Part shown: piece after piece, positions 51,810 to 59,739 of the stretch | Position numbering within the stretch: position 1 is the stretch's first letter | How the letters are laid out: every line of letters starts with the position of its first letter | Assembly (NCBI GenBank): GCA_022824865.1 | Contig: JAJDZD010000046.1 | Location: forward strand, 1-64,000 | Reading direction: 5' to 3' | DNA: 64,000 nt | Source of the DNA: Chloroflexota bacterium | GTDB taxonomy: Bacteria; Chloroflexota; UBA11872 | Position numbers and translations under genes: made by a program | The notes under the pieces: generated by a model | Told to the model about the DNA's origin: nothing | Databases searched by the model: none | The model's input: only the letters and a program-made list of their open reading frames with translations

Positions 51810-53600
51810 ATGTCAGCCGTACCCGCATCAACCTGGTCACGTCGCACCCATACCTGCGGCGCGCTGCGGCGCGACGACGCCGGTTCGACCGTCGTCCTCA
51901 ACGGCTGGGTGAACCGCCGGCGCGATCAGGGCGGCCTGATCTTCATCGACCTCCGCGACCGCTACGGCATCACCCAGGTCGCCATCAACCGCGACGACAA
52001 CGCTGAAGCCCACCAGGCCGCCTCGCGCGCCCGCTCCGAGTACGTCCTGGCCGTCACCGGCCAGGTCCGCGAACGCCCCACCGGCACCACCAACCCCGAC
52101 CTGACCACCGGCGAAATCGAAGTCGGCGATGTCCAACGCGTCGAAATCCTCGCCGCCTCCCAGCCCCCGCCATTCGAAATCACCTCGGACCGCGGAATCG
52201 ACGAGTCGGTCCGCCTCACCCACCGCTACCTGGACCTCCGGCGCCAGCGCATGCGTGAGCTCACCGAACTCCGCTTCAACGTCACCCGCGTCATGCGCGA
52301 GTTCCTCTGGGAGCGCGACTTTCTGGAACTCGAGACGCCCACCCTCGTCAAGAGCACGCCCGAGGGCGCCCGCGACTTCATCGTGCCCAGCCGCCACTAC
52401 CCCGGCCAGGCCTACGCCCTCCCACAGTCGCCCCAGCAGCTGAAGCAGTTGCTGATGGTGGCGGGGCTGGATCGCTACTTCCAACTCGCCCGCTGCTACC
52501 GCGACGAAGACCTCCGCGCCGACCGCACCGCCGAGTTCACCCAACTCGACATCGAGATGGCCTTCGTCGAGCGCGAGGACATCCTCGAGCTCATCGAAAC
52601 GCTCTACCTCCGCCTCTCGCGCGAGCTGTCCGACAAGCGGCTCCTCCAGGAACCGTTCCCCCGCATCACCTACGCCGACGCCATGGACCGCTACGGCACC
52701 GACAAAGCCGACTTGCGCTTTGGCCTGGAACTGGTCGATGTCAGCGACGCCGCCGCCGGCCACGGCTTCCGCGTCTTCGACCAGGTGGTCGAGTCCGGCG
52801 GCGTGGTCAAGGCCGTAGTCGCGCCCGGCTCGGCGGCCTTCACCCGCCGCGAAGTGGACAGGCTGCAAGACGTGGTCAAGGCCCACGGGGCGGCCGGCCT
52901 CGCCACCGTGGCCCTCAACAGCGATGGGACCCTGCGCTCGCCCCTGGCCCGCTTCTTCGGCGACGACGGGCTGCGCGCCCTGGCGAGTGCCGCTGGCGCG
53001 GAGCAGGGCGACCTCGTCTGCCTGGTAGCCGACACGGTCGAAACCGCCAACGCCGCGCTCGGCGAACTCCGCCTGGCCCTCGGCGACAAGCTGGGCCTGA
53101 TCGACCCCGACGTCCTGGCCTTCGGCTGGATCATCGACTTCCCGCTCTTCGAACCCAACGAGGAAACCGGCGGCCTCACCTTCTCCCATAACCCCTTCTG
53201 TTCGCCCGCCGACGATTCTTTCGACCTCCTCTATACCGACCCCGCCAAAGCCACCGCCAAGCAATACGACCTCGTCTGCAACGGCCATGAGATCGGCGGC
53301 GGCTCCATCCGCGCCCACCGCGCGAAGGACCTGCACCGCATCTATCAGGTCATGGGCTTCGACGAAGACAGCATCCAGGAACAGATTGGCCACATGCTCC
53401 AGGCCTTCGAATACGGCGCCCCGCCCCACGGCGGCATCGCCATGGGCCTCGACCGCATCGCCATGATCTTCGGCGACACCGCCAACCTCCGCGACGTCAC
53501 CGTCTTCCCCAAAAACCAGGCCGGCATCGACCTCATGCTCCAATCCCCCTCCCCCATCGACTCCGCCCAACTGGATGAACTGGAACTCACGACAAAGTGA
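51810..53600 (+). CDS. aspS: Aspartyl-tRNA synthetase
   Basis: A 596-residue class IIb synthetase. OB-fold anticodon domain at the N-terminus (VLNGWVNRRRDQGGLIFIDL), class II motif 2 CYRDEDLRADRTAEFTQLDI, bacterial GAD insertion (~residues 280-420), and motif 3 GGIAMGLDRIAMI. ATG 51810 is preceded by GGAGG (51800-51804) five bases away and is better than the frame start at 51771. A hairpin follows the stop. Confidence 0.96.
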   Translation: MSAVPASTWSRRTHTCGALRRDDAGSTVVLNGWVNRRRDQGGLIFIDLRDRYGITQVAINRDDNAEAHQAASRARSEYVLAVTGQVRERPTGTTNPDLTTGEIEVGDVQRVEILAASQPPPFEITSDRGIDESVRLTHRYLDLRRQRMRELTELRFNVTRVMREFLWERDFLELETPTLVKSTPEGARDFIVPSRHYPGQAYALPQSPQQLKQLLMVAGLDRYFQLARCYRDEDLRADRTAEFTQLDIEMAFVEREDILELIETLYLRLSRELSDKRLLQEPFPRITYADAMDRYGTDKADLRFGLELVDVSDAAAGHGFRVFDQVVESGGVVKAVVAPGSAAFTRREVDRLQDVVKAHGAAGLATVALNSDGTLRSPLARFFGDDGLRALASAAGAEQGDLVCLVADTVETANAALGELRLALGDKLGLIDPDVLAFGWIIDFPLFEPNEETGGLTFSHNPFCSPADDSFDLLYTDPAKATAKQYDLVCNGHEIGGGSIRAHRAKDLHRIYQVMGFDEDSIQEQIGHMLQAFEYGAPPHGGIAMGLDRIAMIFGDTANLRDVTVFPKNQAGIDLMLQSPSPIDSAQLDELELTTK

Positions 53601-53608
53601 CCGCGGGT

Positions 53609-53645
53609 CGCAGCCCCGGCCTTGACAGTCAGGGCCGGGGCTGCG
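53609..53645 (+). terminator. GC-rich hairpin after aspS
   Basis: CGCAGCCCCGGCC (53609-53621) pairs with GGCCGGGGCTGCG (53633-53645), a 13-bp stem with an 11-nt loop, nine bases after the aspS stop. There is no T-tract, so it may be a U-less intrinsic terminator or a bidirectional barrier facing the leftward genes. Confidence 0.6.
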
Positions 53646-53660
53646 GCTCTGATCGTTGAA

Positions 53661-54116
53661 CTACTGCCCGGCCGTTAGATCGTCCAGAAACACGTCCCCG
53701 TTCCGCCCGCCATAGTTCAGCCAGTAGTGCTTCAGGAGGTCGCGACCCAGCAACAGGTGAATCCCCTCGATTCGCTCGGCAAGCGGGGGTCCCCTGACGG
53801 GCACGTAATACACATGGGGAAAGCCCGGCAGTTACAGGTGAGCCATGTAGCGAGTCGCCCGATACCCTTCACCAACGACGCCCCACACCATCCCCGTATC
53901 TTCATGCCTCGGGAGACGCAGCCGTTCTGCCAACTCCTCGTCGATGCAGGAAATGCCGGCACCGGTATCAATCAGGGCTGTGTAACGGTCATCTGGGATC
54001 GCCGGCCGTCCAACAGGCTGGTGATAGTTCGGATCGAACCCAACCTCAACCTGTAGTCGGGCGCCGTGGCTGACGAGACTTCTAGGCCCGCTGGTGCCGC
54101 ACCTAACCCGCGCCAT
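53661..54116 (-). pseudogene. Retropepsin-like aspartic protease gene with an in-frame stop
   Basis: A 151-codon minus-strand frame from ATG 54116 to TAG 53661 interrupted by one TAA at 53834-53832. Before it: YTALIDTGAGISCIDEELAE, the D-T-G active site of single-domain retropepsins. After it in the same frame: FPHVYYVPVRGPPLAERIEG and HLLLGRDLLKHYWLNY, the G-R-D family signature. A single base change (CAA to TAA) would explain the break. It overlaps the small gene upstream by 14 bp. Confidence 0.75.
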
Positions 54117-54375
54117 GCACGGGGCCGGGAAGAACGGCGGTTGGAATGACGGCCTCACGCTCGCCAACCAGCCGGATCAGGTATGGGCCGCGCCCCCACT
54201 TGCGAATCGCCAGCATGGCGGCGTCCTGGAAGTCGTCAAAGTCGTCGACGTAGTCGCCGTCGTAGAAAATGACCCACTTGCCCCCATGCTCGCTCTCCAT
54301 CTCGTCCTTCCGCTCCTCGTAGGCCTTGATGTTCTGAGCGAGTGTGGCCACTGAGCCCGCGCCGACGCGGCCCAT
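54103..54375 (-). CDS. Small DUF5678-like protein upstream of the retropepsin gene
   Basis: A 90-residue protein from ATG 54375, with GGAGG just before it. Helical start (TLAQNIKAYEERKDEMESEH), then GGKWVIFYDGDYVDDFDDFQ, a DUF5678-like strand pattern (K-W-V-x-x-x-x-G), and RKWGRGPYLIRLVGERE. Such small proteins are often paired with retropepsin-like genes; their function is unknown. Confidence 0.65.
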   Translation of the reverse strand: MGRVGAGSVATLAQNIKAYEERKDEMESEHGGKWVIFYDGDYVDDFDDFQDAAMLAIRKWGRGPYLIRLVGEREAVIPTAVLPGPVHGAG

Positions 54376-54557
54376 ACGTCCCTCCTGCAGGTCGCACCTC
54401 CAACAGACGCTGCTACATGCTCGTGCACCTACTTGACTATGCCACGCCTGTCGAATCAAGAGCCCTGGGCTACCTGGGTAGCTACAGCCTCCGTCCGTCG
54501 ATCGGCTTGCCCGCGAGCGCTTTGACGCCGCGCGACTGGCCGAATTGGAAGTCCCGT

Positions 54558-55247
54558 CTAGGGAGTAGAGCTCGGACCCACTTGGTCTAAAACGCCGTTC
54601 AGCCACGCGCGCACCTCGCCCATCTCCTCCGCGCTCACCTGGTGCGCCATCCCGTACTCGCGGTACGTCAAGTCCACCCCGTGCCGCTCCAGCACGTCGC
54701 GCGTACGCCGTCCGGCCTCCACGGGAATGATGTCGTCATGTACCCCGTGCGCCACAAAGGTCGGGCGCCCCACCAGGTTGCCGGCATCCCGCTCGATTTC
54801 GATCGGGAAGTAGCCGCTCAGCGCAATCACCCCCGCCACGCTGTCCGGCCGCAGCGCCTGCGCCCCCAGCGACATCACCGCCCCCTGGCTGAACCCCAGC
54901 AGCACGACTCGCTCGGGATCGACTGGATAAGCGGCCTTGACCGTATCCAGGAACTCGGCCAGCGCGTCCAGGCTGGCCCGCAGCGTCGCCTCGTCCAGGC
55001 GTCGCGGCTCCCGCAGCCGGTACCACTCGTACCCACCCGCCATCACCCCGCCCAGTTCCAGCGGCGCCTGGACCGAAATCACCAGCAAGTCGTCCCGCTC
55101 AAACTCATACGCCAGCGGCAGAATCCCCGCCGCGCTATCTCCCCGCCCATGGAGCAACACCAACGTCGGAAAAGCGTCCGCCCGCGTCCGGGGCGAAATC
55201 AGTTCGTGGTGCAGGTTTGCCGCCACTGGATCAACGTCGTTGGTCAT
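54558..55247 (-). CDS. Phospholipase/carboxylesterase (alpha/beta hydrolase)
   Basis: A 229-residue alpha/beta hydrolase of the PF02230 group: VLLHGRGDSAAGILPLAYEF, nucleophile elbow LLGFSQGAVMSLGA, acid in VAHGVHDDIIPVE and His in YGMAHQVSAEEM. Cytosolic carboxylesterase or lysophospholipase-like, substrate not determined. Confidence 0.92.
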   Translation of the reverse strand: MTNDVDPVAANLHHELISPRTRADAFPTLVLLHGRGDSAAGILPLAYEFERDDLLVISVQAPLELGGVMAGGYEWYRLREPRRLDEATLRASLDALAEFLDTVKAAYPVDPERVVLLGFSQGAVMSLGAQALRPDSVAGVIALSGYFPIEIERDAGNLVGRPTFVAHGVHDDIIPVEAGRRTRDVLERHGVDLTYREYGMAHQVSAEEMGEVRAWLNGVLDQVGPSSTP

Positions 55248-55280
55248 CTACCGCATCCTCCGGCAACCCGCGTCGCGAAA

Positions 55281-55619
55281 CTACGCACAACCAGTGGCCA
55301 CGGCCAGCGCCCGGCACACCTGCTGCATCTTCGCCGGACTCAACGAGCCGACGTAGCGGTGTAACGACCGCTGCTCCACGGTCTGCACGTGGTCCAGGTT
55401 GACAGCGGAATCGTGCCGCAGCCCTTCGTCCACACCCACGATCACCTCGCTCGGCAGGCCGCGAATCGTCGAGGTGATCGGCGCCACCATCGCCGTGTGC
55501 AGCAGCGGAAGCACCTCCTGCCGCGTCAGCACGACCACCGGACGCCGCTTGTCGGGCCGCTTGAAACCGTAGTGCCAGATCTCGCCGCGACGCGGCCCGC
55601 TGTCTAGTCCTGGGGCCAC
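55281..55619 (-). CDS. MazF/PemK-type endoribonuclease toxin
   Basis: A 112-residue protein: RRGEIWHYGFKRPDKRRPVV is the MazF opening (G-E-I/V-W with R-P-V-V), followed by HTAMVAPITSTIRGLPSEV with conserved Thr/Ser, and SAVNLDHVQTVEQRSL near the C-terminus. GTG 55619 overlaps the antitoxin stop by 16 bp. MazF toxins cut mRNA at short motifs. Confidence 0.9.
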   Translation of the reverse strand: MAPGLDSGPRRGEIWHYGFKRPDKRRPVVVLTRQEVLPLLHTAMVAPITSTIRGLPSEVIVGVDEGLRHDSAVNLDHVQTVEQRSLHRYVGSLSPAKMQQVCRALAVATGCA

Positions 55620-55843
55620 ACGCCCTCGCCAGTCCACCCGTCAAGCTCGGTGTCCAGGGTGGCGCCTTCGCCGTAGCCCGCGCGGTAGCGGTCGGCAATA
55701 ACCTCGGCCTCCTTGCGCACTAGGTACGCCGCCGCCGCCTCCCTCAGAACCGCCGAGCGGCCTTGCTCTCGCACCGCCGGATCCCGGTCCAGCCGCTCCA
55801 GCAACGCCTCGTCAAACGTCACCTGTATAGCCTTCATGTTCAC
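55604..55843 (-). CDS. Ribbon-helix-helix antitoxin of the MazF pair
   Basis: A 79-residue protein: KAIQVTFDEALLERLDRDPA (DNA-binding ribbon and first helix), RSAVLREAAAAYLVRKEAEV (second helix), then an acidic tail (ELDGWTGEGVWPQD) that would contact MazF. ATG 55843 with a second Met two codons later. Confidence 0.87.
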   Translation of the reverse strand: MNMKAIQVTFDEALLERLDRDPAVREQGRSAVLREAAAAYLVRKEAEVIADRYRAGYGEGATLDTELDGWTGEGVWPQD

Positions 55844-56095
55844 TACTCTACCACATCATCAATACACACCATCATCCAGCAGTGAGTCGCTGCGCCTCCC
55901 CCACTCCGAGCCCACTCCCCTGTCATCCCTGCGCGCCCAATCTGGAGCCCGTCAATTCGCCAACGCCTCGCCGGATCTCTCGGCGCCTGCCTTGATGTCC
56001 ACCGCTCCCGCTTCGCCGATGGCCTCGCTGCGACCCTGAATCCCCCAGCCGCATCCGCCCGTCCGTAATCGGTCCCGTACAGCCGCGGCGGTCGC

Positions 56096-56485
56096 TCAGT
56101 TTCGCCCAGGGGCCGCGGCTGCCAAGCCTTTGTCAAAGGTCATGATCTCTCGCACGCCACGCCGTCTGCAGCTTGCAAGATGGCAAAGATCTCTCGCCTC
56201 CAGCGTGGGATGTCGGTCATGGAGTTGGCGGGCCAGCAGCACGTCCGCCTCTTCCAGCGGCCACACCTCCACACCCGCCTCTTCCATCAGAGCCAGAGCA
56301 TCCTCGAACACGTCACCTCGCCGGACAGGCAGATAGGCGTGAACCAACTCCTGCAATACCTCGGCGGACGTATACAGTGGCCTGAAAGTGTCAAGCGACT
56401 CGGTGAAGAAATCGCGGGCACGAGTCTTGAGCGGATGAGGTTTCCCAACCGCGTACATGAAGACGTTGGTATCGACGAAGATCAT
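56096..56485 (-). CDS. VapC-type PIN toxin
   Basis: A 129-residue PIN RNase: MIFVDTNVFMYAVGKPHPLK, TSAEVLQELVHAYLPVRRGD, TLEARDLCHLASCRRRGV and IMTFDKGLAA contain the four acidic positions. Start overlaps the antitoxin stop by 4 bp. Confidence 0.9.
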   Translation of the reverse strand: MIFVDTNVFMYAVGKPHPLKTRARDFFTESLDTFRPLYTSAEVLQELVHAYLPVRRGDVFEDALALMEEAGVEVWPLEEADVLLARQLHDRHPTLEARDLCHLASCRRRGVREIMTFDKGLAAAAPGRN

Positions 56486-56766
56486 ACGTTGGGCAGACCC
56501 TTGAGACGCGACTCTTCAATTGCGCGCTTGTGCTCTTCCCAATCGGGCTCCACCCCGGGGCCTCGTCGGGCGTCGCACTCCTCAAAGAACCGTTGCAGGT
56601 CCTCCCGCGTTTGGAATCGTCGGTCGCGCTCCCGTGCCGCCAGCCGGTCGTGCGCCGCCGCCCGCAGCCACGCGCTGAACGTCAGGCCCTCCCGCTGCGC
56701 TTGGCGGACGAACCGTTCCCGGTCCTCGTCCGGAATGATCAACTGAACCCTCGCCACGCCACCCAC
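56482..56766 (-). CDS. Antitoxin (ribbon-helix-helix type) of the PIN pair
   Basis: A 94-residue protein: VARVQLIIPDEDRERFVRQA and EGLTFSAWLRAAAHDRLAAR form a ribbon-helix-helix-like unit, followed by a C-terminal arm rich in Arg/Glu that would embrace the toxin. A perfect operator-like inverted repeat sits 17 bp upstream. Confidence 0.85.
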   Translation of the reverse strand: MGGVARVQLIIPDEDRERFVRQAQREGLTFSAWLRAAAHDRLAARERDRRFQTREDLQRFFEECDARRGPGVEPDWEEHKRAIEESRLKGLPNV

Positions 56767-57083
56767 CCTTGTACACCCTAATATGTGTATAGACCATACA
56801 CATCGGTTAGACCGATGGCAACGTCCATCATGGTTTGACGGCCCCCGTTTGCTGCGCCGATCGTGCCGCGAGCACGCGCCTCGCGGTCCAAGATGGACGC
56901 CGCGACCTTGGGAACCTGAGGATCAGGCGCGCCGCGTCCAGGTTTTCCAATCGCTCAGCCAGTCAGTCGTCGTCGGCCAACCAACGCCGCCCAACCACGA
57001 TAATCCCCCGCTGGCCTTCAACGCCGGCAGCGCGCGAGTTCGAGCAGGTCGAACCGCCGTCAACGCCGAGTCAGGGTAAACAC
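56767..57083. other. Gap of ~317 bp
   Basis: Contains the operator candidate 56783-56803 and nothing else I can name. A plus-strand frame is open here and joins the next gene, but its Ser/Arg-rich product does not look coding. Confidence 0.55.
56783..56803. promoter_or_regulatory. Operator candidate ATGTGTAT-N5-ATACACAT
   Basis: Perfect 8-bp arms (56783-56790 and 56796-56803) in a short AT-rich island directly upstream of the antitoxin start. Spacing and symmetry suit a pair of ribbon-helix-helix dimers. Confidence 0.6.
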
Positions 57084-57989
57084 TTGATTGACATTGGCCC
57101 GCAGTACCAGCGCGACGACGATTTCACACGCCGCATGCGCAGGCATCAGAGCTGGTATCGCGCACGCGTGTTGCGGGTTGCCTGCGGCACTGGACCGTCG
57201 CCGTCGTCGCGCACCTCATACGGCAACATGCTGGACGAACGCGCGGCGTCGCGTGGGCTCAACTTCCTCGCGCCCGACATATTCCAACTGGCCAGGCAGC
57301 GGGCTGCGGCCGGAACCGGGGCGGTCGACGAGTTCCGCTTGATGCGCAACATGCTGTCCAGCCAGCCCATGGCGTTCAACCTCTTCGGAAAGTTGGCGCT
57401 CAACCACGACCTGGCGACCGAATTGACCCGCGCGCTCTGGGGCGCGCATGTGAAACGCGTCACCGATGTGCGGTTTGAATGGGCGCCCCGGCCAGCCGAC
57501 GAGTATCTCGACGATCGCACCGCATTTGACGTATTCATCGAATACGAGGGCGACGGAGGCCGCGCTGGATTCATTGGCATCGAGGTCAAGCTGACCGAGC
57601 CGTTTTCCCGACGCCGCTACGACAAACCGACCTACCGTCGCTGGATGACACCCAATAGTCCCTGGCGTATCGCCTCTCACGAAGCAGTCGCCGACATTGA
57701 GCACAACCAGCTATGGCGCGACCACCTGCTCGCATGGTCGATGCTTCAGCATCCGTCGCGCAGATTTCGGTCCGGTCACCTGTCGGTCGTGTTTCACCCG
57801 GAGGACCATCGGTGCCGCGGCGTAATTGACCGCTACCGAACGCTTTTGCGCAGCCATGCCACGTTCTCGGCATTCGATCTCTCGCAGGTGATATCGGCGT
57901 GGCGACCATTCGCCGGTGAGTGGTTGGAATCGTTCGCCGAGCGCTATCTGGCGCTCGATGCAAGTGACCGGCGGCTCAACGCAAACTAA
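57084..57989 (+). CDS. PD-(D/E)XK nuclease-like protein (PGN_0703-type)
   Basis: A 301-residue protein with QYQRDDDFTRRMRRHQSWYR near the start and a nuclease core: FDVFIEYEGDG (D149) and GFIGIEVKLTEPFS (E167-x-K169). The arrangement matches PGN_0703-family restriction-endonuclease-like proteins, usually orphans without a methylase. Start TTG 57084 is uncertain; the frame is open to 56835. No methylase gene nearby. Confidence 0.75.
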   Translation: MIDIGPQYQRDDDFTRRMRRHQSWYRARVLRVACGTGPSPSSRTSYGNMLDERAASRGLNFLAPDIFQLARQRAAAGTGAVDEFRLMRNMLSSQPMAFNLFGKLALNHDLATELTRALWGAHVKRVTDVRFEWAPRPADEYLDDRTAFDVFIEYEGDGGRAGFIGIEVKLTEPFSRRRYDKPTYRRWMTPNSPWRIASHEAVADIEHNQLWRDHLLAWSMLQHPSRRFRSGHLSVVFHPEDHRCRGVIDRYRTLLRSHATFSAFDLSQVISAWRPFAGEWLESFAERYLALDASDRRLNAN

Positions 57990-58105
57990 CCCGCGACCTC
58001 ACCGCCGGCTTAGAACCAAATGCCCGTTGCGTTTGTCACGTTGGCCCCGTCATGCCTGCCAATCCAGGCTCTCCTCTCCTCTGCTTCCGAGGATTTGGAG
58101 ATTTA

Positions 58106-58546
58106 TCACACCGGAATCATGGAGACGGCCGAACGCTGGCTGGGGGCAACCAGCCGCTGCAGGCCCACGTCCAGCGTCGCAAGCTGTCCACCGTGCTGAA
58201 TGGCGGCGGCCAACAAAACGGCGTCGCTGACCTGTCGATACCCCTGGAGCCTGGAGCCAATGGCCCCGGGCAGGTCGACAACCGACCGGTCCAGCGGCCA
58301 GAACGTGTGCCGGCCCAAACGCCTCAGGTTGGCCAGGATATCGATGGCGTCCAGCGGGCCGACCGTATGCCCGACAACCGACGGATTACAGGACACCCGT
58401 ACGAAACCCGCCTCCGTCAACGTGCATGTCGCCCAGCCGTCGTCGCGGCGTTTCTGGAACCATGCACTGGCGGCCGCGTGATGGACATGGTTCGGCCAGG
58501 CCAGGGCGATTAGGACGTTAACGTCCAGCAGCGCAGTTACGGCCAC
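58106..58546 (-). CDS. VapC-type PIN toxin (TA pair near 58.5 kb)
   Basis: A 146-residue PIN protein: TALLDVNVLIALAWPNHVHH, TLTEAGFVRVSCNPSVVG, YRQVSDAVLLAAAIQHGG and LATLDVGLQRL hold the acidic core. This is the longer VapC type with a loop (VGHTVGPLDAIDILANL) after the second acidic residue. It overlaps its antitoxin by 10 bp. Confidence 0.9.
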   Translation of the reverse strand: MAVTALLDVNVLIALAWPNHVHHAAASAWFQKRRDDGWATCTLTEAGFVRVSCNPSVVGHTVGPLDAIDILANLRRLGRHTFWPLDRSVVDLPGAIGSRLQGYRQVSDAVLLAAAIQHGGQLATLDVGLQRLVAPSQRSAVSMIPV

Positions 58547-58764
58547 TCGTCCAGCGACCGGGCTACGTCCTCACTCGTAATCGGGAGCGCGTCCGCCGGA
58601 ACGTCGAATACGGTCCGGTCGCCGCCGCCTCGAGTCAGGGCGGAGCTTCGGAACCCGCGGCGGGCCAGTTCCGATATGGCGCTCCCCAGGCTGCAGCCCC
58701 TCTGCCCGGCCAGTGCTCGCGCAACGGCCAGCACGTCATCGTCAATGGTCACCGTCGTCCGCAT
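58537..58764 (-). CDS. VapB-type antitoxin (ribbon-helix-helix)
   Basis: A 75-residue protein starting RTTVTIDDDVLAVARALAGQ, then SLGSAISELARRGFRS, a standard ribbon-helix-helix. The tail FDVPADALPITSEDVARSLD would bind the PIN toxin. Confidence 0.88.
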   Translation of the reverse strand: MRTTVTIDDDVLAVARALAGQRGCSLGSAISELARRGFRSSALTRGGGDRTVFDVPADALPITSEDVARSLDEWP

Positions 58765-59070
58765 CTTCGCATCATAGCATCAAGACATCAAACCGCCGAA
58801 TCGTGGGTCGTGAGCCTCATAGATCAGCCACCATCCCCCAGACCAATCCGTCGTCGCTCTCCCGCACCCTCTGGCGACCCCTGCAAAACGCCCCCCGTCC
58901 CCCAAGCCCCCTCCGCCATCCCGGCGCCTGCCGAATGGGGCCGGAACCCAGCAGCACCCGACAGCCCATCGCATCCAGCGTTTCTGGAGACCCTGTCAAA
59001 CCACACCCTCCTCGTTTCTGTTCCTTCTCACTTCTCACTTCTCACTTCTCTCACCTCACTCCTTCCTCAC

Positions 59071-59142
59071 TGGACACATGCCCCGCCAAAGTGGACACAT
59101 TTCTCAGAAAACTGGACACATTGGCCTGAAAGAGTGGACACA
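59071..59142. repeat. Four TGGACACAT repeats at exact 21-bp spacing (IS21-like end)
   Basis: TGGACACAT at 59071, 59092, 59113 and 59134. Repeated transposase sites near the termini are typical of IS21-family elements. No istA/istB gene is present in the window, so this is a solitary end or relic. Confidence 0.6.
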
Positions 59143-59680
59143 TGCCACGGTGCGGCGACCGCCGACGCCCCGCCGCCTCGCTAGCCCGCGCTGCTCCTTT
59201 CCCGCCTCGCCTCCTTGGCACTCCGAGATCGCCGAGAGCCTGCCCTGAGCTTGCCGAAGCGGGAGTCCCACCTTCCGCCTCCGTTCCGTCTCTACTCTCA
59301 CTCCACACCCGCTGGCGTGAAGTAATCATTTGGCGTACAATCGAGTGTGTCGCCCTGTCCCCGTGGGAATCCCTCGTGCCCGCGCTGCTTCTCTACCCGC
59401 GGCTTCTGGCGTCCCGTCTCTGGTCGAACTGCGTCCGGGCCCTGCGCGCCGTCCTGCTGAACCTCGTCCCGTTCCTACCCAGCCGGTCCACCCATCGCCC
59501 GGCTTGCTCGCAATTCCCTGACAGTCCAGTGAGCCGCCTGTCCCGCATACGGGACCGGACGGGAATCCAGTCCCCGCCGCCCCGCGCCCGCCGTCCCCGG
59601 GGTGTTGCGCGCGCAGTGGGCTGTGTCCTGGGTGCCCTGTCCCCAAACTCGCGCCGGATTCCCCCAAAAAATCCGCCAAA

Positions 59681-59733
59681 AACCCTCTCTCGCCAGCGCA
59701 CCCCCTCTGGGGGTGCGCTGGCGAGAGAGGGTT
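59681..59733 (-). terminator. Long perfect hairpin terminator of the ABC exporter operon
   Basis: Left arm 59681-59705 and right arm 59709-59733 are a perfect 25-bp stem with a TCT loop. On the minus strand it is followed at once by TTT, GGCGGA and TTTTTT, so it ends leftward transcription six bases after the exporter stop. Confidence 0.85.
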
Positions 59734-59739
59734 CCCCCT

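Larger units (their letters stand above)
58765..59739. other. Gene-free stretch of ~975 bp
   Basis: Contains a degenerate hairpin repeat (58915-58953), four 21-bp-spaced TGGACACAT repeats (59071-59142), a GCCCTGAGCTTGCCGAAGCG dispersed repeat (about 59242-59261), a possible -10 TACAAT (59336-59341) and the ABC exporter terminator (59681-59733). No convincing gene. Confidence 0.65.

Noticed and set aside
51837-53570. 577-codon minus-strand frame
   Set aside because: Antisense to aspS; Gly/Val/Glu-rich shadow of the synthetase codons.
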